The notes: generated from the letters alone by a model not told the origin. Positions 33,460 to 45,035 are shown, counted from the stretch's first letter. The stretch is DNA of 64,000 nucleotides from Neoscytalidium dimidiatum (GCA_037367355.1 CM074702.1:1798001-1862000); one strand, 5' to 3'. Numbers and translations are program-made.

Positions 33460-35669
33460 TAGTATAGAAGCCTCCTAGGTAATTCCTTACTTTCTTATAG
33501 AGTCGTAAAATATATAAGTTAAGGAGGTCTCGTTATTAGAGCGAAAGAATATGACTTTCTACTTAAAACGGGTTTAAATTAACTAGAAGAACTCCTAAAG
33601 AATATCTACGTATTAGTGTTTATTTATATATAAACGAACGAGTATATAGTTCGTTGCTATATATTCTAAGTATATAATATATCTATGCTTATTATACGCG
33701 TCTATTATAATAATCATATTAAATAAGACGCGAAAGAAGGGTTCTAATAACTATTCTTCCTTCTTTTCTAAACGTAAAATAATCTAGTACGCTTTTATTC
33801 TTATATATATATTATAGTACGATTCCTAATTCGATTAAGGTTTAATTTTAGCTCCTTAAGCGGCTTTAGGGAGGTAAGTTATTACTCCTCTATCTATATA
33901 AGCTATAATCTTATACTAGTAATTAATTAGAAGCTTCCTAGTAGTTATAGTAGCTAGAGCGTAGCTTATATTCGGTAAAGTTAACTTCTAGTAGTGTTTA
34001 ATAAAGTAGGTATCGTTTTCTACTATAATATCGTAGAAGGTAAACCGATCTACTATCTCGTATATACGTCTTTTACTAGCGTCTATTAAACAGCCTAATT
34101 TCTTAATAGTTCGGATTAAGATAAGGTTCGCTAATATATTAGGTACGTAGTAGACGTTCTTAAGGAGTATTTTAACTTCCTTACTATTTCTTTATACTAT
34201 AACTAGTACGTCTACGTAGCTTTTAATTAGTTAAGGTCCGCTACCTAAAATAACGTATTTACCGTTTACTACTAGGCGAATATTCGTAAGTCGTTATTTT
34301 ATATATTTATAGTAAATATAAGCGTTTAAGCTAGTATCTATAATCTATAAGAGCTATATCGTAGTAGGACCTTACTTTTAAGCTAAGAAAGCTATTAGTG
34401 CCGTCTTTACTATAGCTACGAGTAACCTAACTTCTATAGTTAGTACTATAGGCTTCTTTTAATTAAGAATTCGTTTATTCCTTACTAGTACTATATCGAC
34501 TTTCGCCTTAAGTTTAGGGTTTCTAAGTACGTTATTAACTTTCTCTACTATCTTCTTACGTAGTTACTAATTCGTAGGACGAATAGATAGATTAATATAA
34601 TAGTATATAGAGTACTAATAGTACTTATTATAGAGGTATTTTAGCTTCCTCTATTCTAAAGAATAGCCCCTAAATTCTACTAAGAAGGCTTATTTAGGTT
34701 ACTTATATAGGTTCCCTTTTAACTCTACCTCGGTTCTATACTATTTATATATTATAATAATACTATAGTCTAATAAGAGGTTATTCTTAAGTAGTATTCG
34801 TTAGTTTAAGGCGTAGATTTTGTCGTACTTCTAAAGTATTACTAGAAAGGCTATACTAGTATACTTAGTAGTTATAAGGGTAAGGTTATTTACTTCTATA
34901 CGAAATGCCTATTCTTCCTATTTATCTATCTATAAGAGGACGTTTTAATAAGTAGGTGGTGTCTAAAGCTTTGTATATTCTATATATAGCTATTCGATAA
35001 TACTATCTTCTAGTAGTACTACTCGTTTTTAAAGGGTACGGAGTAGCGTCTATAGATAATAATTCTTAACTCTCCTAAGAACTAGTTAGTATTAACGTCT
35101 AATTAAGTTAGTAATAACCTTAGATAGCTATAAAATACGGTCCTTAGCCTTTAAATAGCGCGAGAGATTCCGTTTATATTCTACTTTAAGTTTATTATTC
35201 GACTATAGGTTAAGATTTAATAATAAGGAGCCTTATATAGCTAAATTTAGGCTTAGTATAGGTTCCTCTAGTTACGTTAGCTTATTAGGCTTACTAGGGT
35301 CGATATATTCGAATATTTTATCGGATTTCGCCTTAATTCTAATAGTGTTAATCTAGTCTTCCTATTTATTAGGGCTAGTTAGTATAACTAGTGCACGTAA
35401 GGCTATTATAGCGTATATACTAGTGTTTAACTAGCCTTATATAGCGTAGTCCGTGCGTAAAGGAAGCGTTCCTTAATAAAATAACTAAAGAGCTTCGTAC
35501 TTTTAGGTTCGAAGAAGGCGTACGACTCTCGATTAAGTGCTTAAATACTAGGTAGTAGTAGTAGTAGGATATACTAATACTACCGTATATATTATTACCT
35601 AGATACTATAGGTTAACTTATATATATATATTACTCGGAAGGTATTAATACGCGGGCCGGGCTTATAAC

Positions 35670-35877
35670 TATTAAACTAGTTAGTTAATAGGGTGCTGTA
35701 TTAAGCAGTAATAATTAGTAGAATAAATAAATTAGTATACTAGTAAAAAACACCGAATAAGGGTAATTATATATATTTAGTATACGCTAATAAGTAAGCG
35801 AAATTAGTAGCGGAATTAAGTATGAAAGGAACGTGCTATAATGGAAAAAACAATGACTGCAACACCAGTGTTTGATA
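35670..35877 (-). repeat. right LTR (5' LTR of minus-strand Copia element)
   Basis: 208 bp, from TATTAAAC to TTTGATA on the plus strand, aligning without gaps to the left LTR. Here the pattern is reversed: offsets up to about 104 are mutated, and offsets from about 154 on keep CpA/TpG (ATGACTGCAACACCAGTGTT). Confidence 0.93.
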
Positions 35878-35882
35878 GAAAG
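35878..35882. repeat. target-site duplication GAAAG, right copy
   Basis: GAAAG directly follows the right LTR and matches the five bases before the left LTR. Confidence 0.9.
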
Positions 35883-37033
35883 ACATACATATGGCATTGA
35901 CAAAGTATGATCAGTAGCTCACGTCTTACCCTTTCACTTCATCATGGAAAATGCAGATGCCCATAGATATCCTGTATCTGGTCTTTGATCTCGCTGAGCC
36001 TATGATTCCGATCATGATTATAAATGCTATATTACAATATAAAAAGATGGGCAAGCTTGAAATTGCTGGATCTGGCCGCAAACCCTGAAATTTTCTTACT
36101 GACAAGTTTCGAGGATCTTAGGAACGCCGTAAAGATATAAGAATAATATTCCCAAGGCGATCTTGGCAATCAAGGCCACTATCGTGTTGTTATCGGCGCT
36201 TGGTCTATCACCGTGTAGTTTTGTAGTAACAGAAGAAGTTTTGATGGAGGCGATACTAGTGTTTTCTTAAACTCTGGGATGGTGATTTTGGCAGACCTTT
36301 ATAGGTGAGTTGGTTTTAGAAGTGTGCATCTTCACCTAACTAGTGGGTAGATCCGTAAATATTCTGTATGTGCTGGTTCCGTTGGTATTTCTTACCCCAA
36401 TATTGTAGGCGCCCCCTGCTTGAAGTCCGAGTTCAATGATGGGGGCAGTGAAAGCACCTATGGAGAAGACAGATGAAGCAAGAGCAGCGAAAAAGTAGAT
36501 ATCCATTTGGGGTATATACAACACGAATGGAGGTGATCGGATGAATAGCAGGTTTGCCGAAGGCACGTCACGACTTGACGAGAGAACTATTGAGATGATG
36601 GTGGCCGTGGGTGTTTTTTTCCCCCGCAAAAGGCTCGAACTTTATGCCCATATTGTCCAGTATTGAGCTCGAACTTACGGCCTAACTGTGTACTAAAAGT
36701 TTGGAAGCTCTGCCCGTAATACCAAGTATAGTTGCTTTAGGTATAGCCGGGAGTTACTCCGGGGTCCGCCCATCTACCGGGACAGCTTGGTGAAATGTAA
36801 CTCTCATTATTTGCATTACAATCAGTTCTCGTCTTCCGCTAGAACAAACCGTGAAGCACACGCTACCATATCCTGGAAGACGTCGTCTTATAATCGTATC
36901 TCAATTATCTGAAGATGCAAGCCTGAGGGCCTGAGATAACTAGCCCCCATCTATAAGCCCAATGAAGCACCGATTGTCTTTACCACCGTTCACAGCACTG
37001 CGCCATCTCAACAAGGCAAACCGATGCTTGTTT
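35883..37033. other. flank between retrotransposon and dipeptidase
   Basis: About 1.1 kb. CpA and TpG return to normal at once. One minus-strand frame (36629-36336, 97 codons) contains an internal Met followed by a signal-peptide-like stretch (IYFFAALASSVFSIGAFTAP) and could be a tiny secreted protein, but support is too weak to call a gene. Nothing else seen. Confidence 0.4.
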
Positions 37034-38032
37034 CTACTCTCCTATAATCTTTTCGAGGTACCGTAACCAATTCTCACCTAGCACTTTTCTGATCTTCTCT
37101 TCGGACCAGCCGGCCCTCGCCATTGCCTCCGCGAGCTTCGGTCTCTCAGCTAACGGTCCCAGAGGTTTGACAACTTTCTCGGATCCCCACGGCGTCAGGC
37201 GGCGGGCGTAACCCTTATCTTTGTTGCACCAAGCCATGAACTCGCTTGGCCGGCCATGCCCTTCGGATGAGTCGGAGCCAATGCCCACCAGGTCTTCTCC
37301 AATGAGGCCGATCACATAATCTAGCGCGGCAACATAGTCATCGATGGTGCTGTCGTTTCCTTTTTGCATGTGTGGGCCAAATTGGGAAAGCCCTACGAAT
37401 CCACCCTTCTCTCCGATCAGCTTGATGAGTTCGTCGCTCTTGTTCCGCGGGTGGTCCTTTAATCCACCGGGCAGAACGTGCGAGAAACACGGGGGTTTCG
37501 GGGCGTAACGAATAGTGTCTTCAGAAGTCTTTGGTCCGCAGTGGCTGAGATCGACAACAATCCCCAGCTTTGCCATCTCGTCAACGACCTGGCGGCCAAA
37601 CCCAGTCAGGCCGGAGTCGTTTAACTCGGTGTAACCGGCACCGGAGTAGTTTTGAGTGTTGTAAGTAAGCTGGATCTTCCGTACGCCGAGGTCGCGGAAC
37701 ACGCGCAGATAATCGAGTTGGTCTTCGATTCCAGAAGAGTTCTGCCAGCTGAGCAGCACAGCGGTCTTGCCCTCTTTCTTGGCTTGGCGAATGTCGGCCA
37801 CGGTGTGCGCCTGGACTATGAGGTCTGAATGCTCCTCGAACCATTTCTTCCATTGGACGACGTTAGCAATTGATGCTCGGAAGCCCTCCCAGAGGCTGCA
37901 TGTGCAGGATACACCGGTGATGCCACCCTTGTGCCATGCTTCGAAAATCTCTCGAGAAAAGTTGGCAATGTTGAGGCCGTCGAAGTGAATGGCCGATGCG
38001 TATATTTCTCGAGCTTCAGCCTCAGAGACCAT
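37034..38032 (-). CDS. Membrane-dipeptidase-type (M19) metallopeptidase
   Basis: One exon, 332 residues starting MVSEAEAREIYAS. The frame is open further upstream, but the added residues (a basic stretch) are unlike the family, so I take the ATG at 38032. The zinc-binding HxD motif is HFD (16-18). Further M19 features are the mid-barrel QLTYN, VDLSHCG, FSHVLPGG and GIGSDSSEGHG. The family folds as a TIM barrel with a binuclear zinc site and cleaves dipeptides; some fungal members act on other amide substrates. No signal peptide is visible, so a cytosolic enzyme is likely. It is divergent from a Dal5-type transporter, 0.8 kb apart, which suggests joint regulation in use of a nitrogenous compound (inference). 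Confidence 0.9.
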   Translation of the reverse strand: MVSEAEAREIYASAIHFDGLNIANFSREIFEAWHKGGITGVSCTCSLWEGFRASIANVVQWKKWFEEHSDLIVQAHTVADIRQAKKEGKTAVLLSWQNSSGIEDQLDYLRVFRDLGVRKIQLTYNTQNYSGAGYTELNDSGLTGFGRQVVDEMAKLGIVVDLSHCGPKTSEDTIRYAPKPPCFSHVLPGGLKDHPRNKSDELIKLIGEKGGFVGLSQFGPHMQKGNDSTIDDYVAALDYVIGLIGEDLVGIGSDSSEGHGRPSEFMAWCNKDKGYARRLTPWGSEKVVKPLGPLAERPKLAEAMARAGWSEEKIRKVLGENWLRYLEKIIGE

Positions 38033-38876
38033 GATTACTTGTTCTGGTGACGGGAGGTATTGGATGGTTATTCGACAAAGATCGCCTTCGTACGTTGGCT
38101 TTCGCTTCAAATTATCCCGATGGCGGAATACCAACACGACGACACTTTTCACCGAGCGGCTTCTCAACCGAGTATCCGGTACGGGCTATGATCCACACAA
38201 GGTGATCTAATGGATCTTCCCGGTTACATCCCATATTCCTTCCTATCATTGGAGAACACAAGATGCAGAGCGGAGCCCGCTTGTCTCAAGGATAGGCCCA
38301 CGCACCATTCGGGTGGGATCATGCAAAAGCAACATCGGAAGTTCCAGTGAAGTTCCGAAGGTGTGCGGCAAATGGATCTTATGACTCAGGGTCCGTTGCT
38401 GCATTGGGCGGACGGGCCGACAAGCGGGACAGCGGTGTCCGATCATGTCACCTCTTCTGGCAACGCGCTCCGATTTCCCAAGCACGCCATCTGGTGCTAA
38501 GATTGATTCTTAGCAATTCTTTGCCAACTCTTGTACGATTTTCTCAAGCTTTTGGCGTCCAGTATGACCTTGGCAGTAGCGGCAGTGGCATGTTCATTGT
38601 CCGAGCCCGTGATAATTGGGGCTGCCAATTTTTTTTTTTTTTGGCTTTCCTCAGAAGTGGGATGGAGTGCAGGTGACGAGCTCCCTGGGTATCGATGGGA
38701 GGATAAGACCAGGGGTGCCCTATCAACATGAGCATGCAGACGCTCGCTCTTGGAAAGCTTTCGCCGATCCGTTTTCTGAGGCCTTGCTGATTTCTGATCA
38801 GCTTGCTGCTTGATCAACGAGCGCCCGCAGTCTCGCATCTGAAGTACCTGCACGATCACCTAGTCTGAACTTCAGA
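38033..38876. promoter_or_regulatory. divergent promoter dipeptidase / MFS transporter
   Basis: A shared 0.84-kb region. A perfect TGACTCA (38382-38388) matches the fungal Gcn4/CpcA-type bZIP site, and GATAAG occurs at 38701-38706, a GATA-factor type site. A run of T lies at 38629-38642. The regulatory role is inferred from motif and position only. Confidence 0.45.
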
Positions 38877-40465
38877 ATGGGTCAGAGCGAAGACCAGCAG
38901 GGCCCGACGGTGGACTCAAAAGTCCCGACCACGACTGAAGCACCGAGCTCTGTCGATGGCCTCGAGACTGCCGGCCCTCAGGTTCAACAGAAGAAAACAC
39001 TCAGTAAACGCGTTCTTGGAGTGATCTGGGATAGCCTAGACAAAGACCCTACGGAGCGCGCATTTATTGCGAAGCTGGACTGGTGGATTTTGAGCTACGT
39101 TTGCATAGCTTACTTCGTGAAGTACCTGGACCAGACGAATGTGAGTACTGTCTTGCATAAACACATACCCATGCTAATATTTCTGCTGCATTAGGTCTCC
39201 AATGCTTACGTCTCGGGGATGAAAGAAGACCTCAACTTATCCGGAAATGATCTGAATTACCTTACGACGTATTGGAACATTGGCTACATACTGGGTCAGC
39301 TTCCTTCTCAGTTTATCATGACCAAAGTGCGGCCATCTATCTGGCTGCCGACGCTTGAGATCATCTGGTCTATTCTGGTGATGGGCATGGCTGGAGCTAA
39401 GAATGTCGAGACCGTCTACGTATTACGCTTCTTTATCGGATTTCTGGAGGCCTCGGCATATCCAGGAATCATGACCATCTTAGGCAGTTGGTACACGCCG
39501 CAAGAGTTGGGGAAGCGTTCCTGCATTTTCCAAGCCTCTTCGAGCGCGGCGCAGATGTTTTCAGGATATCTGCAAGCAGGTCTTTACTCCGGAATGAATG
39601 GTAGAAACGGCTTGAGCGCGTGGAGGTGGCTATTCATCTTCGATGGTGTCATCGGCATCCCAATTGCGACTTATGGATACTGGTAAGTGTTATTTTTTGC
39701 TAAATAGCATGACTTTTAAGGATTCAGGCTCACCATCTGGATGACAGGGCCATCCCCGATTCTCCAACAACAACCAAATCCCACTGGATGAAACCCCAGC
39801 AGAAAGAACTTGCAATCACACGCATGGAGCGTGTCGGCCGCGCACCGCCCAGAAAGATCACCCTGAAGACCATCACAGACCTTCTCCGTACGTGGCCTAT
39901 CTGGCTGTTCAGTGCTGCTTTTATAGTCCATGTCCTTGGCATTCGCATTTACAGCTACTTCAATGTCTGGCTGAAGAGTACTGGGAAATACAGTGTTGAA
40001 CAAGTCAACACTATCCCAACAGCTGGGTACGGGCTGCAGATCTGTTTTACTCTGATATATGCATGGACGAGCGACGCACTTGGGGTTCGGTGGCCCACCA
40101 TCATTGCAGCCTGCTTTGTTGCTCTAATTGGTGCTGTCATTTTGTCGGTCTGGCCGGAGCAGAACACAGCGGCTATGATGGTGGGTTGGCTCCTGACTTT
40201 CTGCGAAACGGGAGCGGGAGGATTGTTGATGGCCTGGACGAACGAGTCATACTCATACTGCGCCGAATATCGTGCCATTTCGATCGGGTTCATTGAGACA
40301 CTCTCGTATACGTTCAATGCTTGGGTGCCACTGCTCGTTTACAACACCGGACAGTCGCCACACTTCAAAATCGGATACGAGATGTGCGCGATGTTCTTTG
40401 CGCTTGAGATCGTCTTCGTTCTGATAATTGTATACGCTGAGCGGCGGTGGCCAAATCGTGCTTGA
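38877..40465 (+). CDS. MFS anion:cation symporter, Dal5/allantoate permease-like
   Basis: Three exons: 38877-39140, 39195-39682 and 39748-40465, 489 residues. A hydrophilic N-terminus (1-60) is followed by about twelve membrane helices. Family features include [37 protein letters not shown] in TM1 and the loop after it, YWNIGYILGQLPSQ, the first-half signature FFIGFLEASAYPG and TYGYWAIPDSPTTT across the second intron. This subfamily (ACS, TC 2.A.1.14) carries allantoate, ureidosuccinate, dipeptides, nicotinate or pantothenate; the exact substrate cannot be told. It shares a promoter region with the dipeptidase and is convergent with the truncated monooxygenase, only 68 bp between stop codons. 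Confidence 0.92.
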
Positions 40466-40533
40466 GTGTTAGTTGGTCAGGCGGTATAGCAAGACATATT
40501 TGTTGGTATTTCCTACGCTGGAAGCTACCAGTT

Positions 40534-41867
40534 TCACACAATAGCATCGAGATCGTGATGAGTGCCATCCTCCGTCTGTATGCCATGCTCTGTAATGGAA
40601 GTGATTGTGCTATTGGTTAAGTGAACGTTCGATTTGGTAAAGGCTTCGAGGTAGCCGTTTCCAGGAGTAATACGACGACAGCCGAGTTCCCATTTCGGAA
40701 TCAGCTTCTCGCAAAGCTTGCGGTCATGGTTGAGTTTCTCAGACATTTGTTTCACAGCAAATTCTGTGGCTGCCTTATTGGCATCCGAGCCTTTGAGGAA
40801 GAGTTTGAAAACCTTATTGACGCCGCCTTGGATGCTCTTCCTGTATTCCTTCAACTCGATCGGATCTCGGAGGCGCTGCTTGTCTTCCTCACGGTACTCC
40901 GGATTGGGACTTGGGTCATCACTGTCCAGCAAAGCAGCAGGAGTCATCCGCGAGAATACCCAAGTCGGACCTCTTTGGAAGCTCGTAACTGTTGTATCTT
41001 CCAAACTTGCCATTTCTGGCAGGATCTGTATCCCAGAGGATCCGTTCCCAATGATGCCTATACGCTTCTTGGTATAGTCAAAGCTGTGGTCCCAATCGGC
41101 GGAGTGGACGATTTTGCCTTTGAAAGAGGGTAAACCGGGGATTTCTGGCCAGTGCCAAGTACTTAGAAAGCCTCTTGCTGAAACAAGAATGTCGGCGTAC
41201 TCCTGGCGCTCTTTTCCTTGGTGAGAAACGGTCAGGCACCATTGCGACCGCGCCTCGTCCCAAACAGCTCTTGTTACCCTTGTGTTGAAGACAATGTCTC
41301 TGTCTAGATTCCATTTCTTTACGGTCTTCTGCATGTAATCGTGAATTTCTGATCCGCTGGAGTAGAAGTGCGACCATTCAGGGTTTGGGTCGAAAGGGAA
41401 CGCCTTTAAAGGGTCAGCGCATTGCAGAAAATGACTGCATAAATCGCTGGTCATACATATATGGCGCTCGGAACATCGCACTGAACGCCAGGATATGTGT
41501 TGTCTACCCAAGTGCCCCCAATCTTATCTTTGGCTTCAAAGATGGTGTGCTGCAAAATGTTCTCTGCCTCCGCTGCGTAGGTGTATTGCAGTTTGTGCGC
41601 GAAGATTAGGCCGGAATAGCCTGCACCGATGGTGACTACTCGCAGTTTTCTCTCAGGAGTAAAGGCGGGCTTGTCATTCAACGGCACGGTGATCTTCCGC
41701 ATGTACTCGCCGCAAGCATGCGCTTCGGCGGGCGGGATATTTGTGGAGCCATTGGGCAGAAGAGGACCCGCGTCTCCAAGAATTGCATCCTTTGACGGCG
41801 GCATGCTGAGGGAAAGTGGGCTGGATCCAGGGAGATGTTCCAGCAGAATTGGGGCGGAGGTAGCCAT
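40534..41867 (-). pseudogene. Baeyer-Villiger-type flavin monooxygenase, C-terminally truncated
   Basis: Two exons on the minus strand, 41867-41457 and 41403-40534 (53-nt intron), 426 residues from MATSAPILLEHL; the frame is open 30 nt further upstream but without ATG. Motifs are intact: FAD-binding GAGYSG (81-86), the Baeyer-Villiger fingerprint FKGKIVHSADWD and NADPH-binding GNGSSG. The protein stops at HHDLDAIV, exactly where relatives continue with the ATGFD-type segment, and so lacks roughly the last 170-200 residues of a family usually 600 or more long. No continuation is visible: the next 68 bp are the gap to the convergent transporter gene, whose coding strand fills the space. The gene is probably inactive or makes a remodelled protein. 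Full-length relatives insert oxygen next to ketones. Confidence 0.85.
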
Positions 41868-43135
41868 GTTGGTCGGCCTGCAAGTCCATCGATCCAATCA
41901 TCCAATCAGTGGGGTCGGATAGCCGAGGTCTGGTGAGGGGTTGCAGATCTGGGGTGTTCATGACGGGATTGACTTCCAGCGCGCTTGAGGCGGGCAAGGC
42001 GTGCATGATTTGCTGATGGTGTGTTGGGCTGCTGCTCGCTGCAGGGTTCATCGGGGCGTCCCGTCTGCAGTAGTCACCCGCACACGCCCATGCTCTCCTC
42101 GCCCACAACTTCATCGCATCCACCAGACGCAAAGCCATCGCATTGTCGCTGAGTCTATCGCTTTTTACTGCCTCCATCGTCAAATTCTAGCGGTCGGTTC
42201 GCCGTAGCATCGAGTGAAATCTCTTGCAACGTGTCGACGAGCAACGGAACCGCTGGGCGCCATATACACGTGACATGTTCTTTACTCAGCCATCTCCTTC
42301 CTGAGCTTCGTACTTCCTGGATTCCACATGGTTTCGATTATCTTCATCATCAAAGACATGGCGAGGCGTCGAGCCAGCAAGAGCGTGGGAGAGGGTTCAA
42401 ACGACGGCGTACGAGGGCTACGGGGGCGAGGTGTCTTCACCGACAGGTTCTTCCTGCGGGAGCGGGAGCCCATATCAGAGGCTCGCTTGGGGGCAGGCCT
42501 GGAACGCGGTCTCTGATGCTCCGAGCTGCGTGGCAGACAAGCAGGCAACGTGGTTGAGAAGCGCCGAACGGTTCGCCAGCGGACATGCTTGCGCTCTAGC
42601 GGCATGAAATCTTTTGTTTTCCCGAGCCCAGCTCCCCTTTTCTCTCTCTCCGATTTGCCGCTTTCTGCAGTCCACGACGCTTACGACCGAAGCCACCCTT
42701 TGCCATTACCAATCTAGCTAGTGCCAAATTTTTGCCTCACTTATCTTCGACTTCACGCCGTCTCCCTTGGAGCGCGTATTTAACGCTGATTAGCTCCCGC
42801 CGTCCTTTGCTTAGCCCGAGTCCTTCCCGTTGCCTGCTCTTTTCTTTCGTGCTACATCGCTCCGCCATGCATTCCACTGGATCTCTTGTCTTTTCCACTG
42901 TTCCCAGACACGTATGAGCCCAGAGAGCACCGCTCTGTCCAGCAGCCGTCCGCAATAATCCCCGACCTCCCTTTGAGGGGTACTACGTTAGCGAAGCACT
43001 GCTGCTGTATACGTCTTGCGTTTCCACTTCTCCGCACCCGAACCGGCGTCTACTGTAGCTCGGCGTTGTCACCTATCCTCTTGTCAGCTCCCTTGCGTCC
43101 TGCTACCTTCTGACGCGTCAGCAAGGACAGAGAAT
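41868..43135. promoter_or_regulatory. divergent region monooxygenase / SET-domain gene
   Basis: About 1.3 kb without a supported gene. It holds the upstream regions of the truncated monooxygenase and of the SET-domain gene. Short Arg/Ser-rich frames on both strands lack domains. Confidence 0.45.
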
Positions 43136-44355
43136 ATGCCAGTTGCCACGGCGGATGTCCGCGACCTTCCTCGCGGTGCCCCGGTGTCCCCGCTCTTCGC
43201 GGTGTTGGACACGCCTTCGGCGGGCCGCGGCGTTTTCGCTTCGAGAGAAATCGCCAAGGGTACACCGCTCTGGGTCAGCGACAGCCCGAGCGCTGCAGTA
43301 ATCTTGCGAGAGTACCGCAAGGAGCTTTGTGCACAGTGCTTGATCTATGACCGTGGTCGAGAATGGAAAATTCGTGACAATTCTGTAGGCTTTGCATTCT
43401 GTTCGACATCTTGCCAACAGATGTGGACGGCCGCTACGGGTGAAGAGGGTATCCGAGCGTGGAAGGCTGTTGAGAAGCTGAACAAAGGCTGCTCACGAGA
43501 AAGGGAGATGGTAGACGCTTGTAAGTGGTGCTTGCAAATGCAACTGATCGCAAACCATTTTTGGCCGTGACTTTTGCCTGCAGCCGTTACACTTCCGTTC
43601 AAGTCAATCCTTTCTATTGTTAGGGCTTCTTTCAATATTTCTCCTGCTGCCAGAGCTCTGAATATTGTGACTAATATGGCACAGTTGCGCCGATTCCTAG
43701 CGAAGAGGACATCAAAACAGCTTGGAGTGCGGCTTCAGAAGTTATGACGCTCATCCTTGCAGCACGCACCGGCAACCGGCCACCCAACAAGCCAACACGT
43801 CGAGCACTTGCCTCTGCTCTCCAATCTCCAGCTACGCCAGATGTCCTCTCTATGCTCCTTTCCGGAGTCCTTGTAAGATCACGTGACCCGGATGCTTGGG
43901 CCTCGATCCTCGCGCTCTGGCCGAATTTCCGACCGTATAAATCCGCGGACGATTTGGAAGAGCATGTCCGTTCATTGCTGCATCTGGTTGCCGTCCTTCC
44001 GCCGTCTTTGCTCCCCTACGCAACACCGGAGACCTGCTACACGCTTGCAGCGCGCGACAGCATGAACAGCTTCGGCATCCGCTCTCTCGATGATGATGGA
44101 GCCGAGTTCTTCGGCTATGGTGTCTGGACGAGCGCCAGCTACTTCAATCACAGCTGTTCACCAAACGTAGCGAAGAAAAGGGAAGGGCGCGCGTGGCGGT
44201 TCACCGCGGAAAGGGATATACGGAAAGGCGAAGAGTTGTGCATCACTTATCTAAGCGGGGAAGAAAGAGCGCTAGACACAGGTAGCCGGAGGAAGTTGTT
44301 GAGAAATTCCTGGGGGTTTGAGTGTGTTTGCGAAAAGTGTGTGGCTGGCGTTTAG
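43136..44355 (+). CDS. SET domain protein with MYND-like cysteine segment (SMYD-type)
   Basis: Two exons, 43136-43520 and 43685-44355, 351 residues from MPVATADVRDLP. The SET domain is split: an N-terminal part (LDTPSAGRGVFASREIAKGTPL, ~23-44) and a C-terminal part (FGYGVWTSASYFNHSCSPNVAKKREG, then IRKGEELCITYL), separated by a helical insert. Between them is a cysteine segment LCAQCL...FCSTSCQQMW that resembles a MYND zinc finger. The C-terminal FECVCEKC is the post-SET zinc site. The NHSCSPN motif is the S-adenosylmethionine/pseudoknot core of protein lysine methyltransferases. The 164-nt intron is long; a further small exon in it cannot be excluded. Substrate unknown. Confidence 0.88.
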
Positions 44356-45035
44356 TGTCGCATTCGATGCACTGGAAAAGAGGACTACGGGGCGGATCCT
44401 GGATATACATGCTTTTTTGGACCAGAGAAGCAATAGAGCTACAGGTAGAGCTAGAGCTCAACTTAGAGTTCAGAGCACGACTGCTCTCCGAGTTCGTCCA
44501 GCTGTAGCTACATCTATAACTATTAGAAACACACAAGTTCGCAATGTCTGGACACTAAGGCAGCTGTGCATGCAAGGTTCGACATCGAATGTAGTTACTT
44601 CTACCTGCCCATGGATCGAGATGGCGGGTCGATGAGCTGCGAGGAGCGCGGATCGCTAACGAGAGCTAACGTCCCGCTTCTGGCGAGGAATGAGGACAAG
44701 CGAATCAGCGACACCCATGCTGCAAACGGTGATGCAGTTTGACGTCGAAGGTGTGGCGAGCATCCACGGCTGGACAACTCTTACCGTAAATCGGCTGTTT
44801 GCCAGGCATCTTGTGCTGCGGGGAAGCAGAGGAAAACTAGCACTGCTACGTCATGTTGTTTTCACTCGGGAGGAGCTCATGCAGGCTAAGATGGCTAACA
44901 GCTACGGATAAGAAGCGGTGATTTCGAAAACTGGAGAGTAATGAATACTGCGTCTTCATCAAAAGGACACACGAATTAAGTCACTCAAAACCAAAACCGA
45001 GAAAATCTGAACGACTAGAGCAGCCAACCACCACC
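44356..45035. other. intergenic region
   Basis: About 0.7 kb. A frame of 73 codons at 44690-44911 has no recognisable domain. Should contain the promoter of the four-repeat gene. Confidence 0.45.

Larger units (their letters stand above)
29488..35877 (-). mobile_element. RIP-degraded Ty1/Copia LTR retrotransposon with nested solo LTR
   Basis: A 6.4-kb element bounded by 208-bp LTRs and GAAAG target duplications, coding strand minus. It is AT-rich and nearly free of CpA and TpG, with TpA in excess and no long open frame on either strand, the hallmark of repeat-induced point mutation. Degraded domains still read in the Copia order: integrase (33391-33459) upstream of reverse transcriptase (31140-31169). 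In-frame UAG/UAA codons stand where Gln codons are expected. Without the nested 740-bp LTR and its 5-bp duplication the element is about 5.6 kb, a normal Copia length. LTR termini are TATY...RATA rather than TG...CA. No primer-binding site could be matched with confidence next to the right LTR. The element cannot be autonomous. Confidence 0.93.

Noticed and set aside
29696..35669. possible functional genes inside the AT-rich block
   Set aside because: No long frame on either strand; readable domains are broken by stops at former Gln codons, so only remnants are reported.
38033..38167. N-terminal extension of the dipeptidase by 45 codons
   Set aside because: The added residues do not resemble the family, and the ATG at 38032 places the HFD zinc motif at its usual distance from the start.
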